A stretch of DNA of 37,132 nt. It comes from a bacterium. Its GTDB lineage: Bacteria; Patescibacteriota; Patescibacteriia; UBA1558; GWA2-36-10. The notes below the pieces were generated by a model. It did no database searches. It was not told the origin of the DNA and worked only from the letters and a program-made list of their open reading frames with translations. The position numbers and the translations under genes are program-made. Positions 25,127-34,215 of the stretch are shown in pieces (position 1 is the first letter of the stretch; each line of letters opens with the position of its first letter). The DNA is taken from assembly GCA_018653315.1 (NCBI GenBank), contig JABIAL010000015.1, forward strand, positions 1-37,132, written 5' to 3'.

Positions 25127-26272
25127 TTAAATATTTATAAAATCTAAAATTGATTGCACACGATTAGACCAGGAAAATTTTTGTACATCTTTATGGGCTT
25201 GTTTAGCTATAGATAAGGCATGCTCTGGATTGTTAAAAATATATTTTATTTTTTTTGATAAATCTTCTGGATTATCTGACCGACAAAAAAGACTATTATT
25301 TTCATTTAAAACTTCTCTAATAGTTGGCAGATCAGAAGTAACGATTGGTTTTTGACTGGCCATATACTCAAACATTTTTATCGGTGACATAAATTCTGCA
25401 TAATGCTTATGGTAAGGAAATGGCATTAATAAAATATCTGCTGCTTTTTGATAATAAGCTAAGTCTCCTTGTGCTACATGACCTATAAAAATAACTCGCT
25501 GATCAACTTTTAAATCTTTAACGATGTTTTGATAATGTTCTATATCTTTATCACTTCCACCAACTGCCAAAAATATAATATCTTCTGACAAATATTTTAG
25601 AGATTTTAAAATATCATGAATCCCCTTGTCCATATTCATGGTTTTAAATTTACCACAATAACAAATAATTTTTTTATTTTCAGGTAAAGCTAATTTTTGT
25701 CTAGCTTGTCCAGTGGGAATATCAATATCAAATTTTTCTAACTTAACTGCATCTGGGGCAATAAAAATTTTCTCTTGCTTGAATCCTTGCTGTAAAAAAT
25801 ACTTTTGCAAGCCTGCTGAAATGACAACTGTTTTATAAAATAACCTTGTCAAAGAAAAAAATACTTTTTGTTTTTTGGGAATACTATGACACTCATAAAC
25901 AACCTTATAACCTAAGAACCACAATAAAGATGCTAAATGGTCCCTAGTATAAACAATAGTGTCTTTTCTGCTCTTGAATAATAGATAAAAAAAGACAGAG
26001 ATATAAAAACTACTAAATTGCACCCAAAAGGCTAATTGACCCAAAATGCTTTCCCAACGCAAAGCCGAAATAGTTGGCAATTTTTTGATAGGAAATTCAC
26101 TTTTTAGGCCATAATAATTTACTATACTAACTTTAATATTATTGCCAATATTAGGCACAATCAACTTAAAATCACCATCTTTGGCATAAAAAAATTCACA
26201 CATGGAGACAATGTTAATTCCATGTGCTTTTTCAGTCGGAATACGGCTATGATTTATGTATAAAAATGGCAT
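25127..26272 (-). CDS. GT4-family glycosyltransferase
   Basis: This is a 381-residue GT-B enzyme. N-terminal: FLYINHSRIPTEKAHGINIV. C-terminal: CYCGKFKTMNMDKGIHDIL (donor loop), FIGHVAQGDLAYYQKAADILLMPFP, then SPIKMFEYMASQKPIVTSDLPTIREVL with the E-x-MA acidic motif. It is the first gene of the 26272-19959 operon. The predicted transcription start coincides with the ATG, so the mRNA may be leaderless. The donor sugar is unknown. Confidence 0.9.
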   Translation of the reverse strand: MPFLYINHSRIPTEKAHGINIVSMCEFFYAKDGDFKLIVPNIGNNIKVSIVNYYGLKSEFPIKKLPTISALRWESILGQLAFWVQFSSFYISVFFYLLFKSRKDTIVYTRDHLASLLWFLGYKVVYECHSIPKKQKVFFSLTRLFYKTVVISAGLQKYFLQQGFKQEKIFIAPDAVKLEKFDIDIPTGQARQKLALPENKKIICYCGKFKTMNMDKGIHDILKSLKYLSEDIIFLAVGGSDKDIEHYQNIVKDLKVDQRVIFIGHVAQGDLAYYQKAADILLMPFPYHKHYAEFMSPIKMFEYMASQKPIVTSDLPTIREVLNENNSLFCRSDNPEDLSKKIKYIFNNPEHALSIAKQAHKDVQKFSWSNRVQSILDFINI

Positions 26273-26278
26273 ATCTGT

Positions 26279-26307
26279 ATTATAGTACCATATTTAACTT
26301 ATTGCAA
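26279..26307 (-). promoter_or_regulatory. Promoter of the minus-strand glycan operon
   Basis: On the minus strand TTGCAA (26307-26302) and TATAAT (26284-26279) are spaced 17 bp. The -10 ends 7 nt before the ATG at 26272, predicting a start of transcription at or next to the start codon. Confidence 0.7.
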
Positions 26308-26330
26308 AATAGTAATTTAAGATGTAAAAT
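26302..26330 (+). promoter_or_regulatory. Promoter of the cytidylyltransferase pair, sharing the same -35 box
   Basis: TTGCAA (26302-26307) and TAAAAT (26325-26330) are spaced 17 bp, with the ATG 27 nt after the -10. TTGCAA is self-complementary, so this -35 also serves the divergent promoter. Confidence 0.65.
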
Positions 26331-26356
26331 GATAATATTAAATTAGTATAATTATT

Positions 26357-26830
26357 ATGAAAATTTCTAAATTAGTCAAGATGTTTAAAAAACAAAAACC
26401 ATTAGTGGGCTATACTACTGGGGTTTTTGATCTATTTCATATTGGACATCTGAATATCCTAAAAAACTCAAAAGCGATGTGTGATAAATTAATCGTAGGT
26501 GTTACCACTGATGAATTGGTCAGTTACAAAAAAAAGAAGGCCTTTATCCCGCACAATGAAAGAATGGAAATAATTAGAAATCTAGGTTTTGTTGATTCGG
26601 TCATAGCGCAAGATAACATAGATAAATTCGAGGCTTGGAAAAAATTAAAATACGATATACTCTTCGTTGCTGATTGTTGGTATGGTGCAGAAAGCTGGAA
26701 AGAATATGAAAGAAAATTAAAAGAAGTAGGTGTAAAAGTTGTTTATTTTCCTTACACAAAATCTACTTCATCAACAGAAATAAGAGAGCTAATAAAAAAA
26801 ATAACTGACCTAGAACATGGAGACTCTTAA
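26357..26830 (+). CDS. TagD-like cytidylyltransferase
   Basis: This is a 157-residue nucleotidyltransferase with GVFDLFHIGHLNIL (HIGH at 28-31), the switch region ERMEIIRNLGFVDSVI and a C-terminal STSSTEIRELI, equivalent to the RTEGISTT motif of the TagD/CCT family. TagD is about 130 aa, so this has short extensions at both ends. It should activate an alcohol phosphate with CTP to a CDP-alcohol (glycerol, ethanolamine or choline types are possible). It overlaps a CDP-alcohol phosphotransferase gene by 14 nt, the expected user of that product. Confidence 0.9.
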   Translation: MKISKLVKMFKKQKPLVGYTTGVFDLFHIGHLNILKNSKAMCDKLIVGVTTDELVSYKKKKAFIPHNERMEIIRNLGFVDSVIAQDNIDKFEAWKKLKYDILFVADCWYGAESWKEYERKLKEVGVKVVYFPYTKSTSSTEIRELIKKITDLEHGDS

Positions 26831-27671
26831 GGAATTAGGCAATAAGCTACACGGTGACAAAAGAGAAAGAATGGGGAAAATGTGGGGCCATCGTAGATGT
26901 AATCAAGATCCAGCTCTACTTTTAAGCTACCTCATTATTAAACATAATATAAAAATAACCCCAAACCAGGTGACTTATATTTTTGTTCTACTAAGCGTTG
27001 CTGCTTCAATATTAATTTTCTTTTCTGGTTTCTGGCTCAAAATAATTTCTATATTTTTATTATGGATTTGCTTGGTTTTAGATGGAGTTGATGGTGACCT
27101 AGCTCGTTATTACAATAATTTTTCTCTCAAAGGACTATATGTTGACGGAGTCTATCATCTAATTGTTCCAGCATTATTCTTATTCGCTTTAGCTTATAAT
27201 ATTTCTCAATCATCTTTATTAAATCCTGACTTAATTCTATTAGCTGGATTCTTTGGCGGCCTATCATGGACACTACTTAAATCTAATGGCCAATTACCTT
27301 TTCATCTTTGTTGCAAATATTACTTAAAAAAACCAACTATTTGGAAGGTCAAAAATAACGAAGTTTCAGAATCTATTGTCAATGAAAAAATTTTAAAACA
27401 TGGATTAATTCGCAAAGTATTATCTATTCGTTTTCAAATCAGGCAATTTTTTATCGCCATGATTATCATTGTACTTAGTTTGATAATAGAAAAAATATTT
27501 TTTGTTAGCCCTGAACTGTACCCTCTAACTTCTTACGTTATAGTAATCTATGGCGCTTTTTTGACATTACACCTTGTGGAAGAGGTACTAAAAGCGATTT
27601 CTTATGTTGAAAAAGTCATTGCTCGCTTAGGTAAAGACTACATTAAAGATGATCAACACGATAGATTGTAA
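26817..27671 (+). CDS. CDP-alcohol phosphatidyltransferase family protein (variant active site)
   Basis: This is a 284-residue protein with about six membrane helices starting near residue 50. The family motif is D89-x2-D92-G93-x2-A96-R97-x8-G106-x3-D110-x3-H114: the last Asp is replaced by His, exactly as in the protein at 19959-20735. It probably transfers the phospho-alcohol made by the overlapping cytidylyltransferase onto a lipid or glycan acceptor. The N-terminal ~45 residues are soluble and charged. Its 3' end overlaps the convergent gene at 27643 by 29 nt. The acceptor is unknown. Confidence 0.88.
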   Translation: METLKELGNKLHGDKRERMGKMWGHRRCNQDPALLLSYLIIKHNIKITPNQVTYIFVLLSVAASILIFFSGFWLKIISIFLLWICLVLDGVDGDLARYYNNFSLKGLYVDGVYHLIVPALFLFALAYNISQSSLLNPDLILLAGFFGGLSWTLLKSNGQLPFHLCCKYYLKKPTIWKVKNNEVSESIVNEKILKHGLIRKVLSIRFQIRQFFIAMIIIVLSLIIEKIFFVSPELYPLTSYVIVIYGAFLTLHLVEEVLKAISYVEKVIARLGKDYIKDDQHDRL

Positions 27672-29352
27672 AATTTCTACTATAATAAACATTTTCTAGA
27701 AAATCCAAATTATCTACTTGCCAATTTGGATTTTTGTTTTTATCCCAAATAAAATAGTCTACTCGATAATTAAATAAATAGTCTTTTAAATCCCCCGCTT
27801 GCATCTGATTTACCAAGTCAATGAACTTGTCAATTTCTGATTGAGGGATTTGTTCATAATCTTTAACAGGTAAAAATAATAATTGCTTTAATTTATTTTT
27901 AGATAAATTATGTCCATACTGATCTATATAATGCACACCCCAAATATAACGTTGGTGATCAAAAATAAATTCTTCATCAAAATTTTCCCAATAATTATTA
28001 ATAATAAATCTTTCCTGAACTTCTTGATCAGAGATAAAAAACAAATTAGCAAAACGGTTATAATAAATATTATTACGTGTATAAACTGGGATTAAATTAC
28101 TTAAGTCACTGTTAGCATAGACAACAGATTCTTTGTTTGAATTTTGGTTTAGCCATTCAAACAAGGGCATGTATTGCTGCCAGTAGATTTCTTGTTCTTT
28201 AGGATGAGCATCTGATAGAATTTGATTTTTTTGATGAACAAAAGCAAATACTAAAACCAAAACTAATAAAATAATAGCAATTTTATTTTGGTATATTTTA
28301 AAACTTGTTTTTTGTAAAAACTTAGCTAATAAATAAAATATTAAAAACACAAAAGAAAAAATACTAACATCCCAATAATGACTAGAAAATTCTAAATTTT
28401 TTCCAGTGATAACATGCTGGTTAACACAAATCACCGCAGCCATAATATTACTGATTAATAAAATCGATAGCTCATTGATTTTTATTATTTTTTTCTTATA
28501 CGCAATAGCAAATAATATTAAGGCTACTATAAATAAAAAAATTATCTTTATACCTGATGGAAAATGAGTATTGATCATGCCTAGACGATAAATTGACTGC
28601 TCATAAAATGGTAATTTGGTACTGATTAACATAGAAATAAAATATGGTAAGCCAATAACAAATCCGCCGATCATCAAAAATATGTAGTTCCATTTGATCT
28701 TCTTTTTCCATAATAAATTTCCGATCAAGAAAACACCCATACTGGCTGCAAAAAATGTCCAATAATATGGGTAGATATAAAACAATAAGCCAAAAATAAA
28801 AGTCGCTAAAATAACAAATATTTTTTTCTTTGTTTGAATATATTTAATTAAAAATAATAATAACAACAAATAAAAAATAAAATTTAACTGCGGACTAGGA
28901 GCTCTGGAAAACACAACAAGAAAAAGCCCTAAATGTAAAAAAGTTGTAGCTGATAATGATAATAATCTATTTTTAGTTAATGAAAATAAAATAGAATAAA
29001 TTAAGATAACTAAAATTATGGACAATAAAAGATCATAAAAAATATAGCCAATCGCAGGCTCAACACCAAAAATAGCTAGTGGCTTAGCCATGATATAGTC
29101 TGGTAGCCAAAACTGCATTGGCGAACTATCTTTATGCTCATATAAATATGGATTGGCTAAAAAATTATGCCCATCGGATATATCTTGAGCACGAGCTAAA
29201 TAATAAATATCATCAGCTGTGTTGATAGGATAAACACCTCTAAAGTCATTACCTATTTTATTAATAGCAAATAATTGCGGCCCAAAAGTAAAAATTGAAA
29301 CCACAATAGCTAATAAAATGATACCAAAATGTTTTTTGAGAAAATTAATCAT
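27643..29352 (-). CDS. GT-C-like polytopic membrane protein
   Basis: This is a 569-residue protein with about ten to twelve hydrophobic helices over residues 8-380 and a soluble ~190-residue C-terminal part. The first external loop carries adjacent acidic residues D47-D48 (PINTADDIYYLARAQD), the position and form of the catalytic Asp pair of GT-C glycosyltransferases. Such enzymes use polyprenyl-phosphate sugars outside the membrane, which fits the polyprenyl-phosphate-sugar synthase encoded two genes upstream. No specific family is recognised, so the assignment is topological. It is last in the run of minus-strand genes from 35477, overlapping the upstream methyltransferase by 8 nt. Confidence 0.65.
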   Translation of the reverse strand: MINFLKKHFGIILLAIVVSIFTFGPQLFAINKIGNDFRGVYPINTADDIYYLARAQDISDGHNFLANPYLYEHKDSSPMQFWLPDYIMAKPLAIFGVEPAIGYIFYDLLLSIILVILIYSILFSLTKNRLLSLSATTFLHLGLFLVVFSRAPSPQLNFIFYLLLLLFLIKYIQTKKKIFVILATFIFGLLFYIYPYYWTFFAASMGVFLIGNLLWKKKIKWNYIFLMIGGFVIGLPYFISMLISTKLPFYEQSIYRLGMINTHFPSGIKIIFLFIVALILFAIAYKKKIIKINELSILLISNIMAAVICVNQHVITGKNLEFSSHYWDVSIFSFVFLIFYLLAKFLQKTSFKIYQNKIAIILLVLVLVFAFVHQKNQILSDAHPKEQEIYWQQYMPLFEWLNQNSNKESVVYANSDLSNLIPVYTRNNIYYNRFANLFFISDQEVQERFIINNYWENFDEEFIFDHQRYIWGVHYIDQYGHNLSKNKLKQLLFLPVKDYEQIPQSEIDKFIDLVNQMQAGDLKDYLFNYRVDYFIWDKNKNPNWQVDNLDFLENVYYSRNFTIYRVDHL

Positions 29353-30220
29353 CTTTTATTTTTTGAGCAATAATAAATATATTATCACGAAGATTTATAG
29401 GAATCTTAACTTTGCGCCAAAATTTATTATCAAACAAATAGGATAAATTTCTATAAATTTTCAATTTTTGCCAATTATATAAAACTTTAAAAATATAAGC
29501 TAAAGAAAATTTCTTGCCAACTTTTTTACTGTCTTTAATTATAAACTTTGTTTGCTTTAATAAAAAAAATAAACTTTGTTTGCTAAAAAACAAAAGATGT
29601 TCTGGCGGAATAATAGCATTCCAGTGCTTACCACAAAGCTTAGCCCAAATACTATCCTTATCAATGGTATTAATAGCCACTAAACCATCTTTTTGTAATA
29701 ATTGATTTACCCGCTGCATATAACTAATAGGCTCTGTGATGTGTTCTAACACGTCCCACATAGTAATACAATCAAATCTCTCTTTAATGTCTAATTGCGC
29801 CAAATCACCTAGAAATACTTGATGGCCTCTTTTTTGAGCTTCTGCAGCTGCGTATTGAGAAATTTCTACCCCATAAGTTTGCCAACCAAGCTCCCTAGCT
29901 AAATCTAGAAAATAACCATTAGCACAACCAATATCTAATATTTTTTTATTCCTAACTGATTTTTCTAATTTTTTTAAATAAGCAATAAAAATATCCTTCA
30001 TTGGCTCCTTGTCCTGATCATAATCACTATAGCCAAAAACACTATTATCTGTTTCATTACCTTTGTAATAAGTCTCTTGATAAATTTCTTGTAAATTTCT
30101 TGGCACTGGCCAAACAAAAACCAATCGACACTGCAGACATCTATGCAAATCATAATTGTCTTTTTTATGGTAAAATTTTATTTGCTCTGAGCGACAAATC
30201 GGACAAATTATCTTTTCCAT
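29345..30220 (-). CDS. SAM-dependent methyltransferase with N-terminal zinc finger
   Basis: This is a 291-residue protein. The first 35 residues form a CPIC ... CLQC four-cysteine finger (CPICRSEQIKFYHKKDNY, HRCLQCRLVFVWP). The Methyltransf_23-like core follows: KKILDIGCANGYFLDLA (motif I), TYGVEIS, FDCITMWDVLEHI (with EH) and PPEHLLFFSKQSL. Proteins with this layout commonly modify sugars or lipids in surface-glycan clusters. Its start overlaps the GT2 gene by 13 nt, so it is probably co-translated. The substrate is unknown. Confidence 0.87.
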   Translation of the reverse strand: MEKIICPICRSEQIKFYHKKDNYDLHRCLQCRLVFVWPVPRNLQEIYQETYYKGNETDNSVFGYSDYDQDKEPMKDIFIAYLKKLEKSVRNKKILDIGCANGYFLDLARELGWQTYGVEISQYAAAEAQKRGHQVFLGDLAQLDIKERFDCITMWDVLEHITEPISYMQRVNQLLQKDGLVAINTIDKDSIWAKLCGKHWNAIIPPEHLLFFSKQSLFFLLKQTKFIIKDSKKVGKKFSLAYIFKVLYNWQKLKIYRNLSYLFDNKFWRKVKIPINLRDNIFIIAQKIKDD

Positions 30221-30924
30221 AATCTTTTGAAAAATAATTTAATAGGCAAAATAACTCCTTCACTAATAACTTGGTTAGAAATTTTTGATTCACCTTGTCG
30301 ACGGCTCTTGAATATGATAGGAATTTCCTTAACACGAGCTCCTAAGGTATATGCGCACATAAATTTGAATTCTATCTGATAAGCATAGCCAGAAGAACTA
30401 ATATGATCAAAGTTTATTTTTTCTAAAATTTCGCGACGAACACAAACAAAGCCAGCTGTTAGATCGTTTATCTTCAAGCCTGTCCAAAATTTGGCATATA
30501 AGTTACCAAAACTACTCAACTTCTTACGGAAAAATTCCCAATCCTCTACTCCACCACCCTTTACATAACGAGAGCCTATAATCAAATCATATTCCTTTAT
30601 ATTAATTAACATAACAGGTAAATACTCTGTTGCATGAGAGCCATCTGCATCCATAGTAATAATCGAATAAATATCTTTATCTCGAATTGACTTTGTGATC
30701 GCATCTTTATAAGCGGCTCCTAGGCCTTGCTTTTCTTGACGCTCTAGAATGTCCAAATTTGGATATTGTTTCATTAAATTTTTGACTACTTCAGCTGTTT
30801 TATCTGGTGAATTATCGTCAATAACTAAAATATGAATATTTGGTAACAACGCAAAAATTTCTTTGATTATAATTTCTACATTTTCTCTTTCATTATAAGT
30901 AGGTAAAAGAATAAGATTTTTCAT
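30208..30924 (-). CDS. Polyprenyl-phosphate mannose synthase-like GT2 glycosyltransferase
   Basis: This is a 238-residue single GT-A domain without the C-terminal membrane helices of bacterial DPMS-like fusions. Motifs are LLPTYNERENVEIII, VIDDNSPDKTAEVV, GLGAAYKDA, TMDADGSHATEYLPVM (DxD-type), IIGSRYVKGGGVEDW and FKSRRQGESKIS. This matches soluble dolichol-phosphate mannose synthase (DPM1). It makes a polyprenyl-phosphate hexose, the donor type used by GT-C enzymes such as the one encoded at 27643-29352. It follows the GT4 gene by one base. Confidence 0.92.
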   Translation of the reverse strand: MKNLILLPTYNERENVEIIIKEIFALLPNIHILVIDDNSPDKTAEVVKNLMKQYPNLDILERQEKQGLGAAYKDAITKSIRDKDIYSIITMDADGSHATEYLPVMLINIKEYDLIIGSRYVKGGGVEDWEFFRKKLSSFGNLYAKFWTGLKINDLTAGFVCVRREILEKINFDHISSSGYAYQIEFKFMCAYTLGARVKEIPIIFKSRRQGESKISNQVISEGVILPIKLFFKRLWKR

Positions 30925-30925
30925 A

Positions 30926-31966
30926 CTATAAATTTTCTAAATTTATTTTTATTTTATCGCTTAACAAGTTAAGACTATGATTATTAATAACATATTGTCT
31001 AAATTGTTCTTTGTATTTTTTTTGTTCTATATCTGATAAAGAAAGAATTTGTTTAATTTTTTCAACCAGATCTTGAATATTATTTTCTTCAAATAAAAAT
31101 TGCTCCGGTAAATCATCACCTAAAGATTGATTACAAATTAAAACAAGATTCTGACAAGACATTGCTTCTAAGATAGTTTTGTCAAAACTTCCGCTTGCTG
31201 TTAAATTAATAAATAAATCATGCTGACTATAAACAGCTGGTGTTTTAAAATTTACTACCGGGGGATGAAAGATAATTTTTTGATCAGCTATCAACTTATT
31301 TGTCGACGTTTTTAATTTATCTAAATATTCCCTGTCTCTAATTGGGGCATCACCATAAATGTTTAGTAAAAAATCAAATTTCTGCTTGTCTAACACCTCC
31401 ATTGCTTCAATTAAGATGTCTATATTTTTGACTGGAGAAATACGACCAATACTTAATAATGTGGGCTTGATTATTTTATCTTCGCTATCTCTCTTGAATA
31501 AATCAGTATCTATACCGACCGGCATGGTAATAGATTTTTTGAAGCGAGCAGGACAAGCAAATGGAGAGGTATGAAAAACTTTACTGACAAAAAACTTACT
31601 TAAATACAATTTAATACCTCCGTGTTTATGATTGTACCAAAGTGTAATTTTTTTACCTAACAATTTCCATAGCCAGCCAACAGTCAAAACATACTCAACA
31701 TTCATGTGCACAAAAACTGCGTCATAATTTTTTCTCTGCTGCCAAATATGCTTATATAAACGGATAATATACTGAAAACGACACTCTTTCTTCTCTTTGC
31801 CTAAAGAAAAAACCTTAACATTGCCAGGCAAGTCATAATCACCAACTCCCAAGGCAATAACGATAACATTTTCAAACTTAAAAGACAACGCCTTTACCCA
31901 ATTATGAAAAAAACCAAGAATGGCATCATTTTTATCTACTTTTTGAGTTAAAATTAATAACTTCAT
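30926..31966 (-). CDS. GT4-family glycosyltransferase
   Basis: This is a 346-residue GT-B enzyme with LLSIGRISPVKNIDILIEAM (donor loop), PVGIDTDLF, and SASGSFDKTILEAMSC-like residues (TASGSFDKTILEAMSCQNLVL, with FDKTILE as the E-type motif). The ATG at 31966 overlaps the upstream TGA in an ATGA; a TTG at 31981 is rejected. The region around its acidic motif is somewhat divergent from the typical EGFGL form. The donor sugar is unknown. Confidence 0.88.
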   Translation of the reverse strand: MKLLILTQKVDKNDAILGFFHNWVKALSFKFENVIVIALGVGDYDLPGNVKVFSLGKEKKECRFQYIIRLYKHIWQQRKNYDAVFVHMNVEYVLTVGWLWKLLGKKITLWYNHKHGGIKLYLSKFFVSKVFHTSPFACPARFKKSITMPVGIDTDLFKRDSEDKIIKPTLLSIGRISPVKNIDILIEAMEVLDKQKFDFLLNIYGDAPIRDREYLDKLKTSTNKLIADQKIIFHPPVVNFKTPAVYSQHDLFINLTASGSFDKTILEAMSCQNLVLICNQSLGDDLPEQFLFEENNIQDLVEKIKQILSLSDIEQKKYKEQFRQYVINNHSLNLLSDKIKINLENL

Positions 31967-33039
31967 ATTATTGTTTTCCAATTTGATGTAATTTTATTAA
32001 TCAACTCTTCTTGAACTAAAATTTTATATTTAAATTGGCTACTATTTTTTCCAAACTCCAACGATAAATTTTTATCGTCAAACAATAACTGCATTTTTTC
32101 TATCAAGACATCTAGTTTGTTTACTGGAATTATAAAACCGTTTACATCATTAACGACTAGTTCTCCTGCTGCTCCAACATCGGTCATGATAATTGGCAGA
32201 TCAGCCAAAACAGCTTCTGCTACCACCATACCGTAACCCTCGCTATCAGAAGTCAATAAAAAACAATCTGCTATTTTGTATATGCCACCCAAATCATCTT
32301 GCCAACCAATAAAATTAACTTGATCTTTTAAATTTAATTCTTCTACTAAATTTTGTAATTTTAGTTTTTCTGACCCTTCGCCAGCAATTACTAATTGTAC
32401 ATTTTTATTATTTATCCTAGCTAGAGCTTTTATTTGTAATTTAATATTTTTTACTGCAACTAACCGTCCTACGGTCAAAAAAATGAATTTATTCTTATAC
32501 TTTTGTTTTAGCTCATTACTTGTATCACTATTTTTTATTTTATCTACATCCACTGCCACGGGGGCTATGTAAATTTTATTTTCTGCAACTTTGAAATCAG
32601 TTATCAATTGCTTTTTTAATCTTTCGCTCACTACCCTAATTAAATCTGCTCGACGTAAATTTTTCTTAGCCAAATATCTTCTGATACCACCTAATTTTTC
32701 AAAGCCATGAACCTGAATTTCAGATTTCAAACAAAATTTATTAGCCAGACACAAACCCAAAGAAGCCAAAAAATAAATATCTTGGATAGTTATTAAATTA
32801 AATTTTTCTTGCTTAATTAAATTTTTTAAATATTTTCTTAACTTAAATAAAGCAATAATCTTATTATTACTCCCCCGAGACTCAACGTGAACATTATCTG
32901 CTAATTCTAAAGATTGATTTTGACCTGGAACTACAACGAAATATTGATCAACTTTTTTACCATAAGCAACAGCTCGTTGAGCTGTTTCAGAACTTTTATC
33001 TAAAATATTTTTGTCTAATCCTAAACTTAATATTTTCAT
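31963..33039 (-). CDS. GT4-family glycosyltransferase
   Basis: This is a 358-residue GT-B enzyme. C-terminal motifs are FLTVGRLVAVKNIKLQIKAL, VIAGEGSEKLKLQNLV, FIGWQDDLGGIYKIADCFLLTSDSEGYGMVVAEAV (E-x7-E) and TDVGAAGELV. The N-terminal domain lacks the usual GG loop (LGLDKNILDKSSETAQRAV). It is joined to both neighbours by ATGA overlaps, so three glycosyltransferases should be translated in fixed ratio. The donor sugar is unknown. Confidence 0.9.
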   Translation of the reverse strand: MKILSLGLDKNILDKSSETAQRAVAYGKKVDQYFVVVPGQNQSLELADNVHVESRGSNNKIIALFKLRKYLKNLIKQEKFNLITIQDIYFLASLGLCLANKFCLKSEIQVHGFEKLGGIRRYLAKKNLRRADLIRVVSERLKKQLITDFKVAENKIYIAPVAVDVDKIKNSDTSNELKQKYKNKFIFLTVGRLVAVKNIKLQIKALARINNKNVQLVIAGEGSEKLKLQNLVEELNLKDQVNFIGWQDDLGGIYKIADCFLLTSDSEGYGMVVAEAVLADLPIIMTDVGAAGELVVNDVNGFIIPVNKLDVLIEKMQLLFDDKNLSLEFGKNSSQFKYKILVQEELINKITSNWKTII

Positions 33040-34148
33040 AAAGATTTAAATAATTTAATATGATCATGAGTAATTTTAGACCAACTATTATCAAAAATGC
33101 ATAGCTCTATTTTTTGTAAAAAATCTTGATAATTTTTATCTTCTAACAAAAAATTAATAGCTTTTGTAATCTCATTAATGGCCTCTGGATTAATCAAATA
33201 AAAATATTTTTTTAGCTCAGCTGGCAATCCATTGTTTTTGGTCAATATTACCGCCTTACCTAGACTTAAAGCTTCTAGGGCAACATTTGGGCTTAGCTCA
33301 GACAATGAAGGTAATACGAATGCGTAACAACCACTAATTCTTTTTAGTAGCTTATCTACTGGCAATGGAGCTTCTATTTTTATATTAGTATAATTTTTAA
33401 TTAAATTTTTTAAATTATTTTTTTCTGGACCATCACCAATTAAAATCAATTTTTTATTTGTTTTTATTTGAGAAAAAGCTTTAATTAAATTTTCTATATT
33501 TTTTAATTTAATAAATCTACCAGCAAATATAATTTCATCGGAATTTATATTTTTATTTTCTAGATTATTCTTTACAAAAAAGTTATGAATTACTGAATTA
33601 TTTTTTTTATTCAAAATGAAATTAGCTTCATATAAATCTTGCTGCCATTGTGTGTTAAAAATAATTTTATTTGCTCGAATAAAAACTCTTTGGAAAATAT
33701 TAAGATAAATTTTTTCTTTTATATTTTTATTAGTAGAGTAATATTTATGCAAAGGAATATTTATTTTTCCTAAATTAACCATTTTTTCCCAAAGAAAATC
33801 GCCACCGACTCTAATCACTAATGGCTTTTTTATTTTTTTAGCAAGTAAACTTGCCGGAATACCAGCGCTAAAATGATCAAAGGCATACAAAAGATCAATG
33901 CTTTCTTTTTTGTTTACATCCTTTAATTTTTTATAGTAACGAAAATAATTAGATAACTTATTCTTTCTTTTTATCCGAAAAACTTTATATGATAAATTAT
34001 CATCAATGTCATAAAAATCTTGATCCGAATAAGTAACCACAGATACCTTATGACCAAGCTTAACAAACTCTTTAGCTAAGTTGGAAATATAAGTAGCTGG
34101 TCCACCTACTTCAGGAATAAATATGCCAGCGGCAATAAGTATCTTCAT
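33036..34148 (-). CDS. GT4-family glycosyltransferase
   Basis: This is a 370-residue GT-B enzyme. N-terminal: AAGIFIPEVGGPATYISNLAKEF with the GGP glycine loop, typical of GT4 mannosyl-/glucosyltransferases. C-terminal: FAGRFIKLKNIENLIKAF, LIGDGPEKNNLKNLI, and AFVLPSLSELSPNVALEALSLGKAVI with the E-x7-E motif. It ends in an ATGA overlap with the next gene. A 20-codon open frame ends 4 nt before its start. Confidence 0.9.
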   Translation of the reverse strand: MKILIAAGIFIPEVGGPATYISNLAKEFVKLGHKVSVVTYSDQDFYDIDDNLSYKVFRIKRKNKLSNYFRYYKKLKDVNKKESIDLLYAFDHFSAGIPASLLAKKIKKPLVIRVGGDFLWEKMVNLGKINIPLHKYYSTNKNIKEKIYLNIFQRVFIRANKIIFNTQWQQDLYEANFILNKKNNSVIHNFFVKNNLENKNINSDEIIFAGRFIKLKNIENLIKAFSQIKTNKKLILIGDGPEKNNLKNLIKNYTNIKIEAPLPVDKLLKRISGCYAFVLPSLSELSPNVALEALSLGKAVILTKNNGLPAELKKYFYLINPEAINEITKAINFLLEDKNYQDFLQKIELCIFDNSWSKITHDHIKLFKSL

Positions 34149-34152
34149 AATA

Positions 34153-34215
34153 TTATATCTGTTGGAATATGACAGCTAAAACTGTTAATGAACCACAAAA
34201 TAATAAAAATTTCAT
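34153..34215 (-). CDS. Possible 20-residue hydrophobic micro-protein or leader peptide
   Basis: This is an ATG-to-TAA frame of 20 codons (MKFLLFCGSLTVLAVIFQQI) ending 4 nt before the start of the glycosyltransferase at 34148. It is hydrophobic and could be a single-span membrane peptide, a translated leader that couples to the next gene, or chance. There is no Shine-Dalgarno sequence, but few genes here have one. Confidence 0.25.
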   Translation of the reverse strand: MKFLLFCGSLTVLAVIFQQI

